From assembly GCF_024679245.1 (NCBI RefSeq), contig NC_090178.1, positions 27,995,955 to 28,059,954 on the forward strand: DNA of 64,000 nucleotides. Direction: 5' to 3'. The notes under the pieces are model-generated. The model was not told the origin of the DNA, did no database searches, and worked only from the letters and a program-made list of their open reading frames with translations. This stretch comes from Pseudorasbora parva. Its lineage: Eukaryota; Chordata; Actinopteri; Cypriniformes; Gobionidae. Made by a program: the position numbers and the translations under genes. This document shows positions 53,101 to 64,000 of this stretch, piece by piece (positions within the stretch are counted from its first letter, which is position 1; each line of letters begins with the position of its first letter).

Positions 53101-54832
53101 TGTACTGTCTGTGACATACCTGAGTGCAACGTCATCGAAAATAAATGCATTGTTTTTTTAAGATGTGGATGTTGCATTCAAAAGCGGAGACGGATGAACA
53201 TGAGCTTGCAGAAAAGTCTGTCTTTTTCACAGGAATGTCCCGTTAAGTCATTTTGATTAAACATTTTTAAGTCAAATCATTTTTTTAATTGAAACATAGG
53301 CGTTGTATGCAAACTATAACATCCATTTAGAAAATAAACAGGATGAATTTTCATTTCATGCCAACCTTCACGGCTTTATTGAACAATTATCCCATATTGC
53401 ATTGAAAATGACATATTAAAAACTAAAAAATTGACTTAATGTTGATTATATAAATATAAGAAATATATTTTGCATTCATAGCTAAATTTGCATGTTACGC
53501 ATATAAATATTTACTTAGTTTGAGAGTGTAGGGAGAATGTTACGGAATGTTATTCTCAGTGTTTTATGGAAGAGATCGCAGAGAGCTGTTTCTGCATGAT
53601 TTGCTTTTCGCGAATCTCTGGTTGGTGGATATTTCTTTGAACATTCTTGGGTAATGTAATGTAGTTCTTCAAGAGGAATTCCACTGTTAAACAAATGAGT
53701 TGAAAATATATTGAGTGGTGGCTTCAATATATCACTGATTAACAACCTTGTAGCTGACAATAAGTCTGGATTTAATAGTTATTATCATGAAAAATCTATT
53801 TGCCTATGGGGTACAAATAATAGGATTTTTGCTTCCCAACCTAACTGTTCAACATGAATAATTTCTTGTCCCATCAAGTCTGAAACAGCAACACTGGCTA
53901 AGCCAATTGTGTGATCTTGGGGGCGGGACCCTGTTTGTCTGACCAATGTAAAACAGAGTGTTTTAGGAAACCTGTTTGACATCAATATATTTCTTTTTTT
54001 TTGTATAATTCCTTTTGGAGAATACAGACTTTTAAGATTTACGAACATTTACTTAAATCATACATGATTATTATTCATAATTCGCATAATGTGTTTATAG
54101 TGCTTACCTGTGTTTTCCGGGTCCTGGTGATGTGCAGGTAAGCTCTCTGACCGGTTTTGGAGTGGTGTCGGTCTACGTACTTACTTCCATAGCCGAGAAA
54201 GCTGTTCATACAGACATACAAGCCTCCCTCACTCTCCTGAAATAATTGGAAAGAAGTGTTATAACAAAATACTGTTTGTCAGCACCATGCACTCAGTGAG
54301 GCTGTCTTTACGCGCACACCACAAAATAACATTCACACACGATACAGAAGCACACAGGCTTCCCAAGATAAGAAAATTTGCAGCTAACGTTACTAGCTCA
54401 GGTTAGCGTTATATCTAGCTCGCAGCTAGCTAAAGTGATATATAAATAAGCGGATAATTTAAAGGTAGAGAAAATGAATGGCGCAGTCGAGGTGTGACCA
54501 AAAGAGTGCGTAGTCAACAGTACAACGATGACTCACGTGTCATAATGAAGGAAAATAGTACAAACGTGTGCACTAAATGAGCGCTAGTTAGCAAACACCC
54601 GGTATATCACAATTCATAAGAGGACGAAAGTAAAACAGCTACCATATGCAAACAAGCAAATAAATAAATAAATAAATAAAAAATCCCAAAAGTGCGCGAT
54701 GACTGTGCAGTCTACTGAACTCACCGGGCTGGCGAATGAGAAGGCGCACTCGTCTTTGTGAACACGATCTCCGGGCCTCGGAACCCGAATCGTAGACAGA
54801 ACCGACATCAATATCTCGCTAAGCTCCGTCAT
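42171..54832 (-). CDS. usp5: Ubiquitin-specific protease 5 (isopeptidase T)
   Basis: Cytosolic deubiquitinase that disassembles unanchored ubiquitin chains. Twenty minus-strand exons: 54725-54832, 54108-54236, 52688-52754, 52436-52563, 51377-51522, 51069-51253, 50574-50668, 50275-50468, 49731-49802, 46620-46710, 46330-46455, 46089-46242, 45778-45952, 45610-45698, 45334-45462, 44868-45011, 44630-44772, 42557-42707, 42378-42462, 42171-42264. They splice in phase to 834 aa, matching the human short isoform (835). The N-terminus [18 protein letters not shown] is typical. The ZnF-UBP domain has C197, C200, C217 and H230 with the ubiquitin-tail-binding RRYFDGSGG. The catalytic Cys is at about 333 (LGNSCYLNS) and His at about 794 (MCGHYVCHI). 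Two UBA domains (about 634-675 and 700-741) carry [12 protein letters not shown] and [12 protein letters not shown]. The protein ends [11 protein letters not shown]. No lesion is seen. It lies head to head with p3h3, 2.1 kb apart. Confidence 0.97.
42740..43090. repeat. Dispersed repeat in usp5 intron (CATGAACTGGCTTTTT end)
   Basis: GTGTCATGAACTGGCTTTTT and GTTGTCTGAGATCAACTAAT resemble 1942-2000. Contains GGATTGGATAAGATTTGCAT. Lies in the intron between usp5 exons 17 and 18. Confidence 0.55.
43230..43590 (-). repeat. THAP-like repeat, continuous copy
   Basis: Undisrupted relative of 12186-13790. The minus strand includes [16 protein letters not shown] and VPSILDP, like the end of a THAP finger, but no long coding frame. 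Confidence 0.55.
43625..44265. repeat. Diverged copy of the TTAA-flanked element
   Basis: Matches the interior of 12405-13540: GATGGAGTATTTCTGTGT, GACGTCCTGCTGTTGC, AAACTAAAGACTTTTC and ATGCAATACTACTCTATAGG are shared. The CCCCCCC termini and TTAA flanks are missing. Confidence 0.7.
45277..45333 (-). other. usp5: Alternative extension of usp5 exon 15 (long-isoform segment)
   Basis: Past the exon 15 donor at 45333 the frame stays open as [19 protein letters not shown] and reaches a second donor, T|GTCAGT, at phase 1 (GT at 45276-45275). Using it adds 57 bases, 19 codons, and keeps the frame into exon 16. Human USP5 has a long isoform with an insert at the same place with a similar NEDEDS core. 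Confidence 0.75.
47105..48062 (-). mobile_element. Short non-autonomous L2-derived element in a usp5 intron
   Basis: On the minus strand it starts with GTTGCCTAGGCAACG-like sequence (CCGTTGCTAGGCAACGTGGG read 5' to 3') and GAGGACGCTGGCGTTGTCTG, the same 5' block as the full L2 at 4890-4945. It ends with an L2-like tail (TAAATAAAATC with (ATT)n, 47115-47160). Between them a frame encodes [18 protein letters not shown], close to the LGLLRRPRYIHRGSRRR of the L2 N-terminal region, but there is no endonuclease or reverse transcriptase. Confidence 0.65.
47293..47382. repeat. 22-bp tandem repeat, about four copies
   Basis: Unit ACAGAAACAGAGCTGATGGT plus GA, repeated head to tail; the last copy lacks part of the unit. 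It lies inside the short L2-derived element near its 3' end. Confidence 0.85.
48167..48515 (+). repeat. Dispersed repeat, inverted relative of 2110-2460
   Basis: Shares CAACACAGTGCAGTTGA, TGTTGACATTTGACAA and GCAGTTTCAGACTC with the reverse complement of the early copy. Non-coding. Confidence 0.75.
48605..48950. mobile_element. Miniature DNA element (GGGATATTTCACCC type)
   Basis: Left end GGGATATTTCACCCCAAAAT, right end TTTTGGGTGAACTTTTC, with inner inverted blocks TTTCTGCTGAACACAAAAG / CTTTTGTGTTCAGCAGAAG. A diverged member of the family at 29716-30021. Contains an internal T run at 48752-48776. Confidence 0.75.
48981..49260. mobile_element. Miniature DNA element with TTTATACTTCTGC termini
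   Basis: TTTATACTTCTGC at 48981 is mirrored exactly by GCAGAAGTATAAA ending at 49260. The interior has ACGTCGTAGGCTGTGTG and related blocks and no coding frame. Confidence 0.8.
51674..52369. mobile_element. Miniature DNA element (AAAGGGATAGTTTACCC type) in usp5 intron 4
   Basis: Left end TTAAAGGGATAGTTTACCCA, right end GGGTGAAGTATCCCTTTAA. Inner inverted blocks (TTAATTACTCACCCTC / GAGGGTGAGTAATTAATGAC; TGTGTGCAAAAACAAACA / TGTTTGTTTTTGCACACA) make it a long hairpin of about 700 bp. Confidence 0.85.
53515..54048 (-). other. Unidentified open stretch in usp5 intron 2
   Basis: One minus-strand frame is open from 54048 to 53788 ([19 protein letters not shown]...) and, after a cluster of three stops (53779-53787), open again to 53515 ([20 protein letters not shown]...). 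Composition looks like real protein rather than noise, but I recognise no family. It may be a decayed transposon gene. Confidence 0.25.
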
Positions 54833-56720
54833 CTCTGGCTAAACACAATTTGCCTTCTTGCCTACACACACGCTTGCCCGCCTGGGTTTTTTGGCCCCCG
54901 CTCCTGAAATATAGTCCGCTTGAAGTCTCTGACAGCCCCCTTCTTTCTCTGTTTCCCTCAATGAAAAGCTGCTTCTGATGATCCAGTGTGTTTCATTCGA
55001 GGCCAGGGGCGCTGCACACACTCGCACTGCACGCATTACAGCCGTAAATGTTTAACCGTAAAGTGTTTAAAATACGCGCACAATTTTTTAACATTTACAT
55101 TTTTAAAATTAAAATGTAAGGTTAAATATGTACACTTGTGTGATGTCTTTCCTGCAAGAGCTAAATTATTGTTTAATGCACCGTTGCTATAATGGTGTAA
55201 TACATAATTTCGTAAGCACATCATCACTGATAATAAATTATTAACTAGTGTTTTCTCGTGTATTTTGTGTATTACGGTAAAATGGAGGCCATGACAGTTG
55301 ACAAAATGAGAAAGCGGAAAATTTTGCCTCATGTAAATAATAACACTGGCCTCGTGCGGCTGGGAGTGTAATTACGGCAATATTATGACTAAAAAAGTAA
55401 GCCATATCATGTGATGAATCAAAGATATGGATGGGGTTGGGTTCAGTCAGTGTAGTAGACAATTACTGGTTATCCTATATTTGAATTTTATTCTAATAGA
55501 TTTAGCCTATATTTTAGGCCTACAATGTAAACATAAACATTAATTATAAGCTAGGCTACTTTAAAATACCCTGTACCCTTACCAGCAATACATACACATT
55601 CAATGAAATTGCTTAATAATTTTTAAATTAATTACAAACAAATTAGTACACGCTGTCCATAAATATGCAAATGAGCCACCTCCACTCGGTCACAGCCACA
55701 CCAGCTAGGAGTAGCCTGATCCACTTGGTCAACTTCCTACACCATGGTAAGTGGGAATGTTGGTTTAATTCAAATTTCAGGCATATGTTTGAACCAGAAA
55801 ATGTTTCAGAAGAAGAGGAAGAGCGAATTGTACATGCAGGCCCAGATCTTAATGGCGACGATTGGTGCCAAGTACCCTCAAATGAAAGTAACAGCAACCT
55901 CAGTTAAACTGCTATAATATCTTATTGAAGAAACTGATTTGGTTACCGCTCCAGTGCAAATTTGAGTTTGCGCTTTATAGAATTTCAACCATTTATATTT
56001 ACAACACATTTTTGCAGCAGTGAGCAATGTAGCTATGTGTATATAAGCCACAGACGTGTTTGTTGATCTCTTGAATGCAGTGGCCAATCAGGGCTGTTTA
56101 CTTTAGTCAGAATCCCCCTCACTGGTAAAAACAAAACAAAATAAATAAATAAAAATAAATAAATAGTAAATAACAGATTCACTGTGCAGTGTAGACAACT
56201 TTATTGATTATTATGGAACTTTGTGAGATCGCAAACTGAGTGGCAGCTTTTTAGTGATTGCAAAGAGTGATCTTTTCGTCATTTTTAGGCTTTAAATAAT
56301 CCACTCGGGATTTGAACAAGAGTTGACACATAACGGCAGTATTTGATCTGATTAGCATTTGTCCTGACTACCTTATCAAACCGGTTACATATATTTGACG
56401 GTATGAATTAGGGTGGTCATCCAGCGGAGGTGGAGCTGGACTAGGTTAAGCTCCATCTATCATGTCCAGAGAGGTAAAGCTGGACCATATTCGACTATGC
56501 AGTAAGCACTACTGTAAAATACTCAGCAATAGTGTTGACTGATATAAATCTGCTCATGGTTTATCTTAAAACACACAGACAGCATTAAAAACTCAGTAAA
56601 AAATGTTATACACATATTATTCCATTGATGCTTTGAGGTAATTATAGATTAATCTTAACCACACCAACTAAATATTTTCAGTAACTAATAATTTACAAAT
56701 ATAAGTAAATTTATTTGCAA
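54833..56720. other. Divergent intergenic region between usp5 and p3h3
   Basis: Holds the usp5 leader and promoter and the p3h3 upstream side. A plus-strand frame at 55665-55907 encodes 80 residues with an acidic stretch (PENVSEEEEERIVHAGPDL) but matches no family I know. The rest is AT-rich and non-coding. Confidence 0.45.
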
Positions 56721-56723
56721 TAA

Positions 56724-56806
56724 ATTTGGTTATACAAATCTAGTAAATATCTGTGCATTATTTTTATAATAATGCACATATAATTTACTAGATTTGTATA
56801 ACCAAA
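56724..56806. repeat. Inverted repeat (hairpin) upstream of p3h3
   Basis: Arm ATTTGGTTATACAAATCTAG at 56724 onward is mirrored by CTAGATTTGTATAACCAAAT ending at 56806, and the match continues through GTGCATTAT / ATAATGCAC, giving arms of about 37 bases around a short loop. It ends about 120 bases before the p3h3 start codon. Confidence 0.85.
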
Positions 56807-56927
56807 TCTGTCCTCAAACAGGCAGGCTTTCGTGCTGCACTTATATTTCTTGCTGCCAGGCACGTATTCCCCTCATTCCTCTGTGGGACCTCCTCCCTCC
56901 CTTCATCCCAAACACAGTCCCTGTATT

Positions 56928-59900
56928 ATGGCGCTACACTCAAACACAAGCCATGTATACGTGGCGTTCCTCTTTATTCTTAACTATGTAGTTATAACTG
57001 CAGGCAGTGGACTATCGTCAGAGAGTTCATCCGGACTTTTAGCCCCTTACGATGAGCTCTATTACCGCGGAGTTCGGGCGTATTTTAGGGAGGATTGGGA
57101 GCGCGCGGCGGAGTTCCTGGAGAAATCAATTTCTACGCGAGACATGCTCCTGCGGACCAGACGAAAATGTCACGACGAGTGTTTAACCGTAGGCGATGAC
57201 AAATTCTCAAAACTAGGTAACTGCTGACTTTTTGGAAAGATGGACAAAGTGTATTTTGCGTATCTCCATCACAGTGTCAATGACTGAGTAGCTCATTCAA
57301 TTACAGTGCTTGAAACTCAGTACAACTAATGCAGCGTGCCCTGCAAACTTGAGACTGAGTTTTCCATGACTTGTCCTGTTCACTGCATGTAAATGTCTGC
57401 AGACACAGCGGATGGTAGTCTCTGGGACCTGGGGGCACTAGAATGGATCCAAGTACGGGCCGAGTGTGTGAGGTTCTGTATGGGTCGAAGCGTTTCTCCT
57501 GCTGCTCTGCTCCCAGTATCTTCAGACATAGAGTATGAATTTGGAACACGCAACCCTTACAACTACCTGCAAGTCACTTACTACAAGGTAAAATCAGTAA
57601 TTATAACGTGTACATGAAATCAGGTCAATAATAATTAGATGTCAAAAACACCTGGAAAGGTCTGAGTAACCCTGCTTTGGTTTGTTTTGTAAGTTTATAC
57701 TGGCTTCCCCCTCTATACAGTTGGATAAAATGGACAAAGCAGCTTCAGCTGCTCACACATTCTTTGTGGCCAATCCGAGTCACTTGGAGATGAGGAACAA
57801 CATTGAGAAGTACAGGAGGATGATAGGAGTGAAAGACGAATCCTTCCAGAACAGAGAGAGAGAGCAGGAGCAACACTGGGTGAGTTCAACCGAAGAGAAA
57901 AGCAGTCAGAGTTTTTGTTGTTAACTGCAACTTTACAATAAGGTCTCATTTGTTAACTTTAGCTAATGTATAAACAAACAGTGAGCAGTGTAATTCTTAC
58001 AACATTAATTCATCTGCACACAGAGAAAAAGGTGTCAGTATTATACCTTTATGGGTTTGTTAGTTAATGAAAATACAGTTGTTCATTGTTTATGTTAGTT
58101 CACAGACCAATAACTAGTGATAAAAAATACAACTCGTTATTTTAATAATGTATTAACAAATGTTGAACATAAACTGAGATTAATAAATGGTGTAGAAGGA
58201 TTGTTAATTTATGTTAACTAATGTAGGTAACTAATGTTATTAAATGAAAAGTGATACTACTGAAACTATTAAAAATGATTTTCATGAATTTAAATAAAGC
58301 TAAAATAAAATATTAGATAAAAAAAAACTTGACTTTAGGAAACAAACGAAAAAAAACAAAAATCACAAATGTTGCATATGCAGCTAACTAAAATAAACAA
58401 GTTGTAACAGTTTCAGTTATGAATAAAGGTCTTAGGAGTGTTTTGTCTTAAGGAACTTAAAACTTGTATAGATTAAACTTAGCAGTAAAAGTGAATCTTA
58501 AGAGAATTATAATGAAAAAGGGGTCTGTAAAATAATCTGAGGTTTTAGCCTACACCTTTTCTGGTTGATATGTAACATTAAGTTAATTATGAAAAACTGT
58601 GCGCGAGGACCTAACTACATTTTAATGATGATAAACAATACTAAAATAACATTGCTGAAAACATCACCACTAAATAAACAGATTTTGTAAATTGCATTGC
58701 TTGAATTTCTCAGTGTGCTTATTGGCGTCTGAGCAGCTCATGACTGTTAGTAGTGTTAAGTCAAAATAGTTATTTAGTTTTCTAGTGTGTTGTGCAGGCT
58801 GTTATTTTGGTTGTTTCTTCACACACTGACCGAGCAGTCTTTTGTCTTTGAGCCGGATATGTGGTTAACTTCTGTCAATTACATACTTATTCTGCACCTT
58901 ACTGTCCTAACTCGTCTTTTTCTCTCTCCGAATCACAATTATAAAAGGAAAAAAAATCTAAAAGTTGTGAAATTAACCACATTAGCTTTCCTGTATACCC
59001 CTTTCTTTAGCATTTTCTCATCTTTTTTTTTATCACCTGTTTATCGTTTTTTTTTAGGAGATGTATGAAGCAGCCGTTCTGGCTGAGAGCTCGTCTGATT
59101 GGGTGAAGGCGGTGAGGAAGTGGAAGGAATGTGTGAATGAGACGCTCAAGCAGACAGAAGAGTGCAGAGCTCAGTGTGTGATGGCGCCACGGGTCCTTCC
59201 GGAGGAGCCAGACACTGCACAGGGAGTTTACGAGAAAGCTGCAGGTGAAAAAGGATGTTTATTTACAAAGTATATCAATTTATTGGCGCCAGTATTATTT
59301 GCAAAGAATATTTTAAATAATATGTAATGACTCAAGTCTTTCTGTGTTTCTTCAGACCTCTGTCTCTCCTTGCTGTCATGCAAACAGATGTGCGTGACCT
59401 TAGTTTCAACACGACCTGGAAGAGTTTCGGCTATGGAGGACTTTCTGCCCTTACAGCTCGAGCATCTACATATTGCACAGTTCAAAGGTCAGATGTCATT
59501 AATGTATTAATACACAAGCACTGTTTTCTGCCCGTGTTTACTCACAGATGCCAGAAGTTTTTGTTGTTACATTTTTTTTCTTCTTCTTTGTTCTTCACTG
59601 TTTATTTTTGAAGATGAACAGTGTTGTTTCTAAAACCTAAAGTGCAACAGTCGGGTTCCGGAGGTGAAATGTGTTTTTTTAATAATAACTTTACATTACA
59701 GACGCCCATACTTAACCATAAGATTGTTAATTGGTAGTAGTTGAAGCTGTTAGCCTGCATTATTTCAACTTAGTTTTAAAATAATTGTGTTCAACAGCAG
59801 AATTTGTGATGAAAAACTGCTTACCCATGATGCCGTACAGAATATTACACCAATTAGAGTCAAAAAAAGAAAAACAGCAAACTATATTGTAAGCTCTGTC

Positions 59901-62900
59901 CACTCCTGCCCAAAAATGACGTAATCAAGACTCTTAAAATACTTAAATATCTGATTTATAACATTTACATTTTTTAATTAGTAGTTTTATATTTCTCCTT
60001 CATTTTTAATTTGATTATGCTGTTTGCAATGGTTCTTGGGATTGTAGTTCTTTTCCTCAAGCCGTTAACTGCGTTTTTGTCCAGTTTTTTTTTTAAATAC
60101 TGTTTTGCTTCAAATCATAGTTTGTAATGTTATGATTCACCTGTTGCACTCGGTTGGATGAAGTAAATATTAATGTAAGGGCACCAATGTAGTACATGAG
60201 ACACGACTATAAATGTATAGTTTTTAAAAAATATAGTTTTTCAATTTTAATTTTCTTTTTTTATTTTCTTTTTTTATTTATCTTTCCATGGTTAATTTCT
60301 AATTTCGGATCTGTATACAATTAAAAGCAGTGTCAATTTCACTCATAGCCTTTATGTTGCAATGTGAATGTGAATAGCATTGCTAGTTCAGTACTATTTA
60401 TATACTATTAGAGTATTTCATAATATTTAAAATTAGCCTTTATTTTTATATTTTCATATTACATTTATAGTAATATTTACCTTTAATTTACTTTTATTCC
60501 AGTTTTAGTAATTCTAATACTTTAAACTTCGTTTTGGTTAGTTATAAATAAACATTTCTAATTTTTGTAAAAAAAAAATTGTAACAAAAAATCTAATATT
60601 TATATTTTATTTCAGATTTATTTCAATTAATGAAAATAATTTTTAAGGGTTTTTGTTAACATTAACAATTCTGGTGAATTGGTTGTGTTGACTGTTCTCA
60701 AGCGCCGATCACAGTTAGATAACCTCGGTTTAAAAAAATAATATTCTGTTGAATATTTTTATATTTTTTGTGTACAATATTCTGTTGTGACTTGTGTTCT
60801 GTGCTGGTGCTTGACCTGTGGGGTATTTCAGAAAGCAAAGTTAACTTCCCGTCACATATACCCTGAACTCCTTGTTGACCTAAACCTTGCTTACTCAATG
60901 TATGCTGGTACCAAAAACTATGACTTTATTCAGCATTGCCTTCTCTTCCGCGTTTGTTTTCAAACCTTAAAGATTCTGTTGTCACATATGGACTACTTTG
61001 ATTAAGTTTTTATTCCTTTTCTGGACATGGACAGTACAGTGCCTACACTTAGATATGCTCTCAGACTAAATATATAATATATTAAACTGTGTTCCAAAAA
61101 TGAACGGAGGTCTTACGGGTGTGGGCGCAAAATGAACGACATTAGGGTGAGTCATTTATTACATCAATTTCATTTTTGGGTGAACTGACCCTTTAAGCTC
61201 AGGTAGCAGTGTTTTGAAATTGGCCATCGCTATAGAAATCTATAGAGTTGGCCATCGCTATAGAGTTTTTTTAACTAACCCTTTAATATAACTATATTAA
61301 TTAAATAGCACATATCTGTATACCTCTTAAGCAAACTAACCCTGAAACATAACCTGCTCTAGAGCAGATTATGTTCAGAGTGAGTTGCTATGGTTACTTA
61401 CATACCCTGAAAGTTACCTTAGTTTTTGGAACCGAAAGTTGAGGTTATCTGCTTATTTACCCGTAAAGGTATGTCACATAACCTGCTTTCTGGGATACAA
61501 CCCTGAAAAGTTCTAGAAACTCCTTTAACTAAACGTTGTTATTACCACTCTTTTTGGTCCTGCAGCTGGTGACCTGAAGGGGGCGGTGGAGACCCTGCGC
61601 TCCTTGCTGCTCTTTTACCCCACAGATTCAGACTCCCTTAGTAACCTGGAGCTCTACTCTCAGACTCTAGAGGGCGACGCGGAGACTCAGGAAGCAGGCC
61701 CCATGAGGGTATGATGAATGGACTGGTGGAGTAACTGTGACACATGGGAGATGGGGTAGAAAGAATAATGTTTGCATTTATAGATGGGTGTCTGTTTGAT
61801 AGATGGATGAGTAAATGAGCAAAATCAATATAGACTTTAAAATGGCTATTTTATCTTTTTTTTTCTCTCAAAGGAAATCGCCAAGTATGTCAGCAGAGCT
61901 TTGCAGGAGAAGAGACTGCTGTACTATGGAATGGCAAACTTGGACTTTAAATTCAGTGACCCGGTATATATGCCTCATTGCTGTTGCTGGATTCTTTTTT
62001 GTCTTTCACCTCTCACCCTTTGTTCTCCTTTCTGAAACTAGCCAAAAAAGGCCTCAGTCTCACTTTCTGTCCCCATCAGGATCTGTGGACACCCGAGGAT
62101 GTTGTGCCCGAATCTCTGAAAGAAACCTGGAGGTGAGACAGCGACATAGAAAAAAAAACAACAAAAAGAAATTAGTGAGATGAATTTCCTGGAAGATTCA
62201 AACTTTTCTTTTTCTCAGAGCAGAGAAAGAGCAGCTTCATGAGAAACTCAAGCAGGGCCAGAAAGTAGAAGAAGTGGATGACAGTGGATTTTATGCAGGT
62301 ACAAGCACTGTTTCTGTCTACTCGGCTCCTTACATCAATTGTAATAGTTATAATATATAATGTAATTAAATTAATTAAATATATAAAATTTGACTCAGGT
62401 GGTCCTGTTCCTGTGGTTGGCGTCACAATCACTATGGATGATCAGGGGCTGAACGGGACCAACCGTGTGGTGCTGGATGGACTTTTATCCCAATCTGAAT
62501 GTGATCGCGTGATTCAGCTGGCTGCCGTGAGCTTTTTAATATCATTTAAAAATCTTCCATGTGAGCTACTGCTAACTGCAAACAGTGCAATGCCCAGAAA
62601 GCAGCTGAAATAATCTGCATGTGTTGATGATAGGTTGCTGCATCAATGGGTGATGGTTACCGGGGGCGACGCTCTCCTCATACGCCGCATGAGAAATTTG
62701 AGGGTTTGACCGTTCTCAGAGCACTTAAGGTGAAATATTACTCACTCATGACACATACTAGAGTGATTCAGAAAATTACAGACAGTCTCACATCAGTGTG
62801 CAACGATGTAATATACTAGACAATACATGTTTTCCAGTTGGCTCAGGATGGGCTGGTCAACCAGTCAGATGCCAGACTGCTGCATGAGATCGGGGAGACC

Positions 62901-62988
62901 GTAAAGGTTCTGATGGACTCGTACTTCAGAAGTCACTCTCCTCTCTACTTTTCTTACACACACTTGGTGTGCCGATCAGCCATCCCAG
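56928..62988 (+). CDS. p3h3: Prolyl 3-hydroxylase 3 (leprecan family), 5' part
   Basis: An ER protein of the collagen prolyl 3-hydroxylase family. Plus-strand exons: 56928-57216, 57403-57587, 57721-57879, 59058-59244, 59356-59487, 61566-61708, 61874-61963, 62080-62132, 62219-62298, 62399-62526, 62634-62729, 62838-62988; phases agree, giving 564 codons. The start MALHSNTSHVYVAFLFILNY gives a signal peptide; an in-frame ATG at 56832 would add 32 residues and is less likely. The four CxxxC motifs of the leprecan N-terminal repeats are present: CHDEC, CVRFC, CRAQC and CKQMC. The YNYLQVTYYKLDKMDKAASA and AHTFFVANPSHLEMR blocks are diagnostic. The dioxygenase part begins (NRVVLDGLLSQSECDRVI, YRGRRSPHTPHEKFEGLTVL) and the last exon ends FSYTHLVCRSAIP. 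The iron-binding HxD...H and 2-oxoglutarate residues must lie beyond the window. P3H3 rather than P3H1/2 is chosen mainly from linkage to usp5. Confidence 0.93.
57935..58260. repeat. Repeat in p3h3 intron 3 (TTTACAATAAGGT type)
   Basis: Starts TTTACAATAAGGTCTCATTT and contains TTAACTTTAGCTAATGTA and inverted-looking TGTTAACTAATGTAGGTAAC. A short non-coding element; the rest of this 1.2-kb intron shows no exon. Confidence 0.5.
60813..61505. mobile_element. Non-autonomous DNA element in p3h3 intron 5
   Basis: GGGGTATTTCAGAAAGCAAAG at the left is roughly mirrored by CCTGCTTTCTGGGATACA at the right. Inner part includes a fragment of the GGTGAACTGACCCTTTAA family (61150-61196). No transposase is seen. 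The rest of intron 5 (59488-61565) is AT-rich. Confidence 0.5.
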
Positions 62989-64000
62989 GTACAAAACTCT
63001 ATAGTGCTTTAACAGGAACAATCATTAACACCAGGCTTGTGCAAAATTCTGAATTTCAGAATTAGCCTCCATTCAATTAATGAATTTGAATTTGAATTGA
63101 ATTGACTCCACCCCACAGGAAGTTGAATTTGAATTTGAATGACAGGAAGTGGAATTAAATTCATGACAATTCAAAGAAATTCCACAGTCACACAACAGAA
63201 GAATGTGTTGAGTCTCACATACATTCAGTTTTAGGAAGGTTACTTTGGAAATGTAATCGCTTACTGTTATACAGTAAGTTACCCATTATAAATGTGGTTT
63301 ACATTTATCAATGCAAAGCAATTTACTTTTAATATAATTAGTAACTAATTAAATTACCTTACATGTATCTACACTATACAAATATTACACTGTATCTACT
63401 TTAAAAAAAAATATGGTCACAATATTACACATGATATTTGAGTAGTTTTTATGATTAATTAAATATCTTAGTGGTATATTAGTAATATATTAGTTAATAT
63501 ATTAGTGGATTGTGCTTTTTTGATTTAAGTTGACTTTGAAATAAATATATAAATAAGAGTAAATGAAAATGACCTGTTTATATTTGACTCAGTTATGTTA
63601 TTTAATTAATAGTTTGTTTGATGCTGGCACAAGTAGAAACAAACTTGTTATTGCACAAGCATTAGCAAAGTTATTGCTAATTGAACAATTCAGCATTCTT
63701 CATAATCATAATCATAACAATACTTGCAGTCATTCAGATCACAACCTAACCATACGCTCTACTCTTCTGCACAATGGTAACGGTCAACACTTCAACATAA
63801 CAGGAATTCTTTCAAATGTCAAACAGAAATGAACATTATACATTAACAGATGTTTCCCTTCACTCAAAAACACATTAAACAACACTTCATTGCTATATTA
63901 ATCTCTATTTCCAGCCATATCCAAAGCAAGCTGGGAACTAACAACGGTGTCTCTAAATAAAACTGCATAATTGAGCTAATTATTTTAAAATAAAAAAGTA
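62989..64000 (+). other. p3h3 intron 12, runs off the window
   Basis: Starts at the donor GTACAAAAC after SAIP. It contains a GAATTTGAATTGAATTGACT repeat (about 63080-63180). No further exon was found before 64000, so the catalytic exons lie to the right. Confidence 0.6.

Noticed and set aside
56928..62988. p3h3 as P3H1 or P3H2
   Set aside because: Linkage to usp5 and CD4 points to P3H3. The protein alone would leave some doubt because the C-terminus, including any ER-retention signal, is outside the window.

Overview
The window is vertebrate nuclear DNA, AT-rich and full of transposable elements, with intron-split genes. The repeat families (TTAAAGGGATAGTT-type miniature transposons, L2-type LINEs with ATT-rich tails, Tc1/mariner and Harbinger relics, the GCAGACGCTTTTATCCAAAG repeat, long GT/GA/CA/AT arrays) point to a teleost, most likely a cyprinid (zebrafish, carp or goldfish group). 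The species cannot be fixed from the sequence alone.

Four genes can be assembled exon by exon with consistent splice phases. On the minus strand, in genome order, are cd4-1 (CDS 17344-22404, 9 coding exons, 465 aa, four Ig domains), cd4-2 (CDS 35672-39980, 9 coding exons, 428 aa, three Ig domains) and usp5 (CDS 42171-54832, 20 coding exons, 834 aa, complete). On the plus strand p3h3 begins at 56928 and runs off the right end after 12 exons (564 codons), before its iron-binding residues. CD4, USP5 and P3H3 are also neighbours in mammals (human 12p13), so this is the conserved CD4 locus.

Region by region: 1-4.8 kb holds decayed Harbinger, Tc1 and LINE fragments; 4.9-12.2 kb is a dead L2 LINE split by two abutting palindromic DNA elements; 12.2-13.8 kb is an older repeat split by a TTAA-flanked element; 14.1-17.3 kb is microsatellite and non-coding sequence; 17.3-22.4 kb is cd4-1; 22.4-35.6 kb is a gene-free interval with several foldback elements and a probable non-coding first exon of cd4-1; 35.6-41.0 kb is cd4-2; 41.5-54.8 kb is usp5, whose introns carry many repeats including a short L2-derived element; 54.8-56.9 kb is the usp5/p3h3 divergent intergenic region; 56.9-64 kb is p3h3.

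The two CD4 genes encode T-cell coreceptor-type membrane proteins, each with a cytoplasmic CxC clamp of the kind that binds the kinase Lck. usp5 (recycling of free ubiquitin chains) and p3h3 (ER collagen prolyl 3-hydroxylase family) are unrelated neighbours. The points most worth a second look are the missing B-strand cysteine in the first Ig domain of both CD4 proteins, the extra tyrosine-bearing tail exon of cd4-2, a second usp5 splice donor that matches the mammalian long isoform, and the nested foldback elements.
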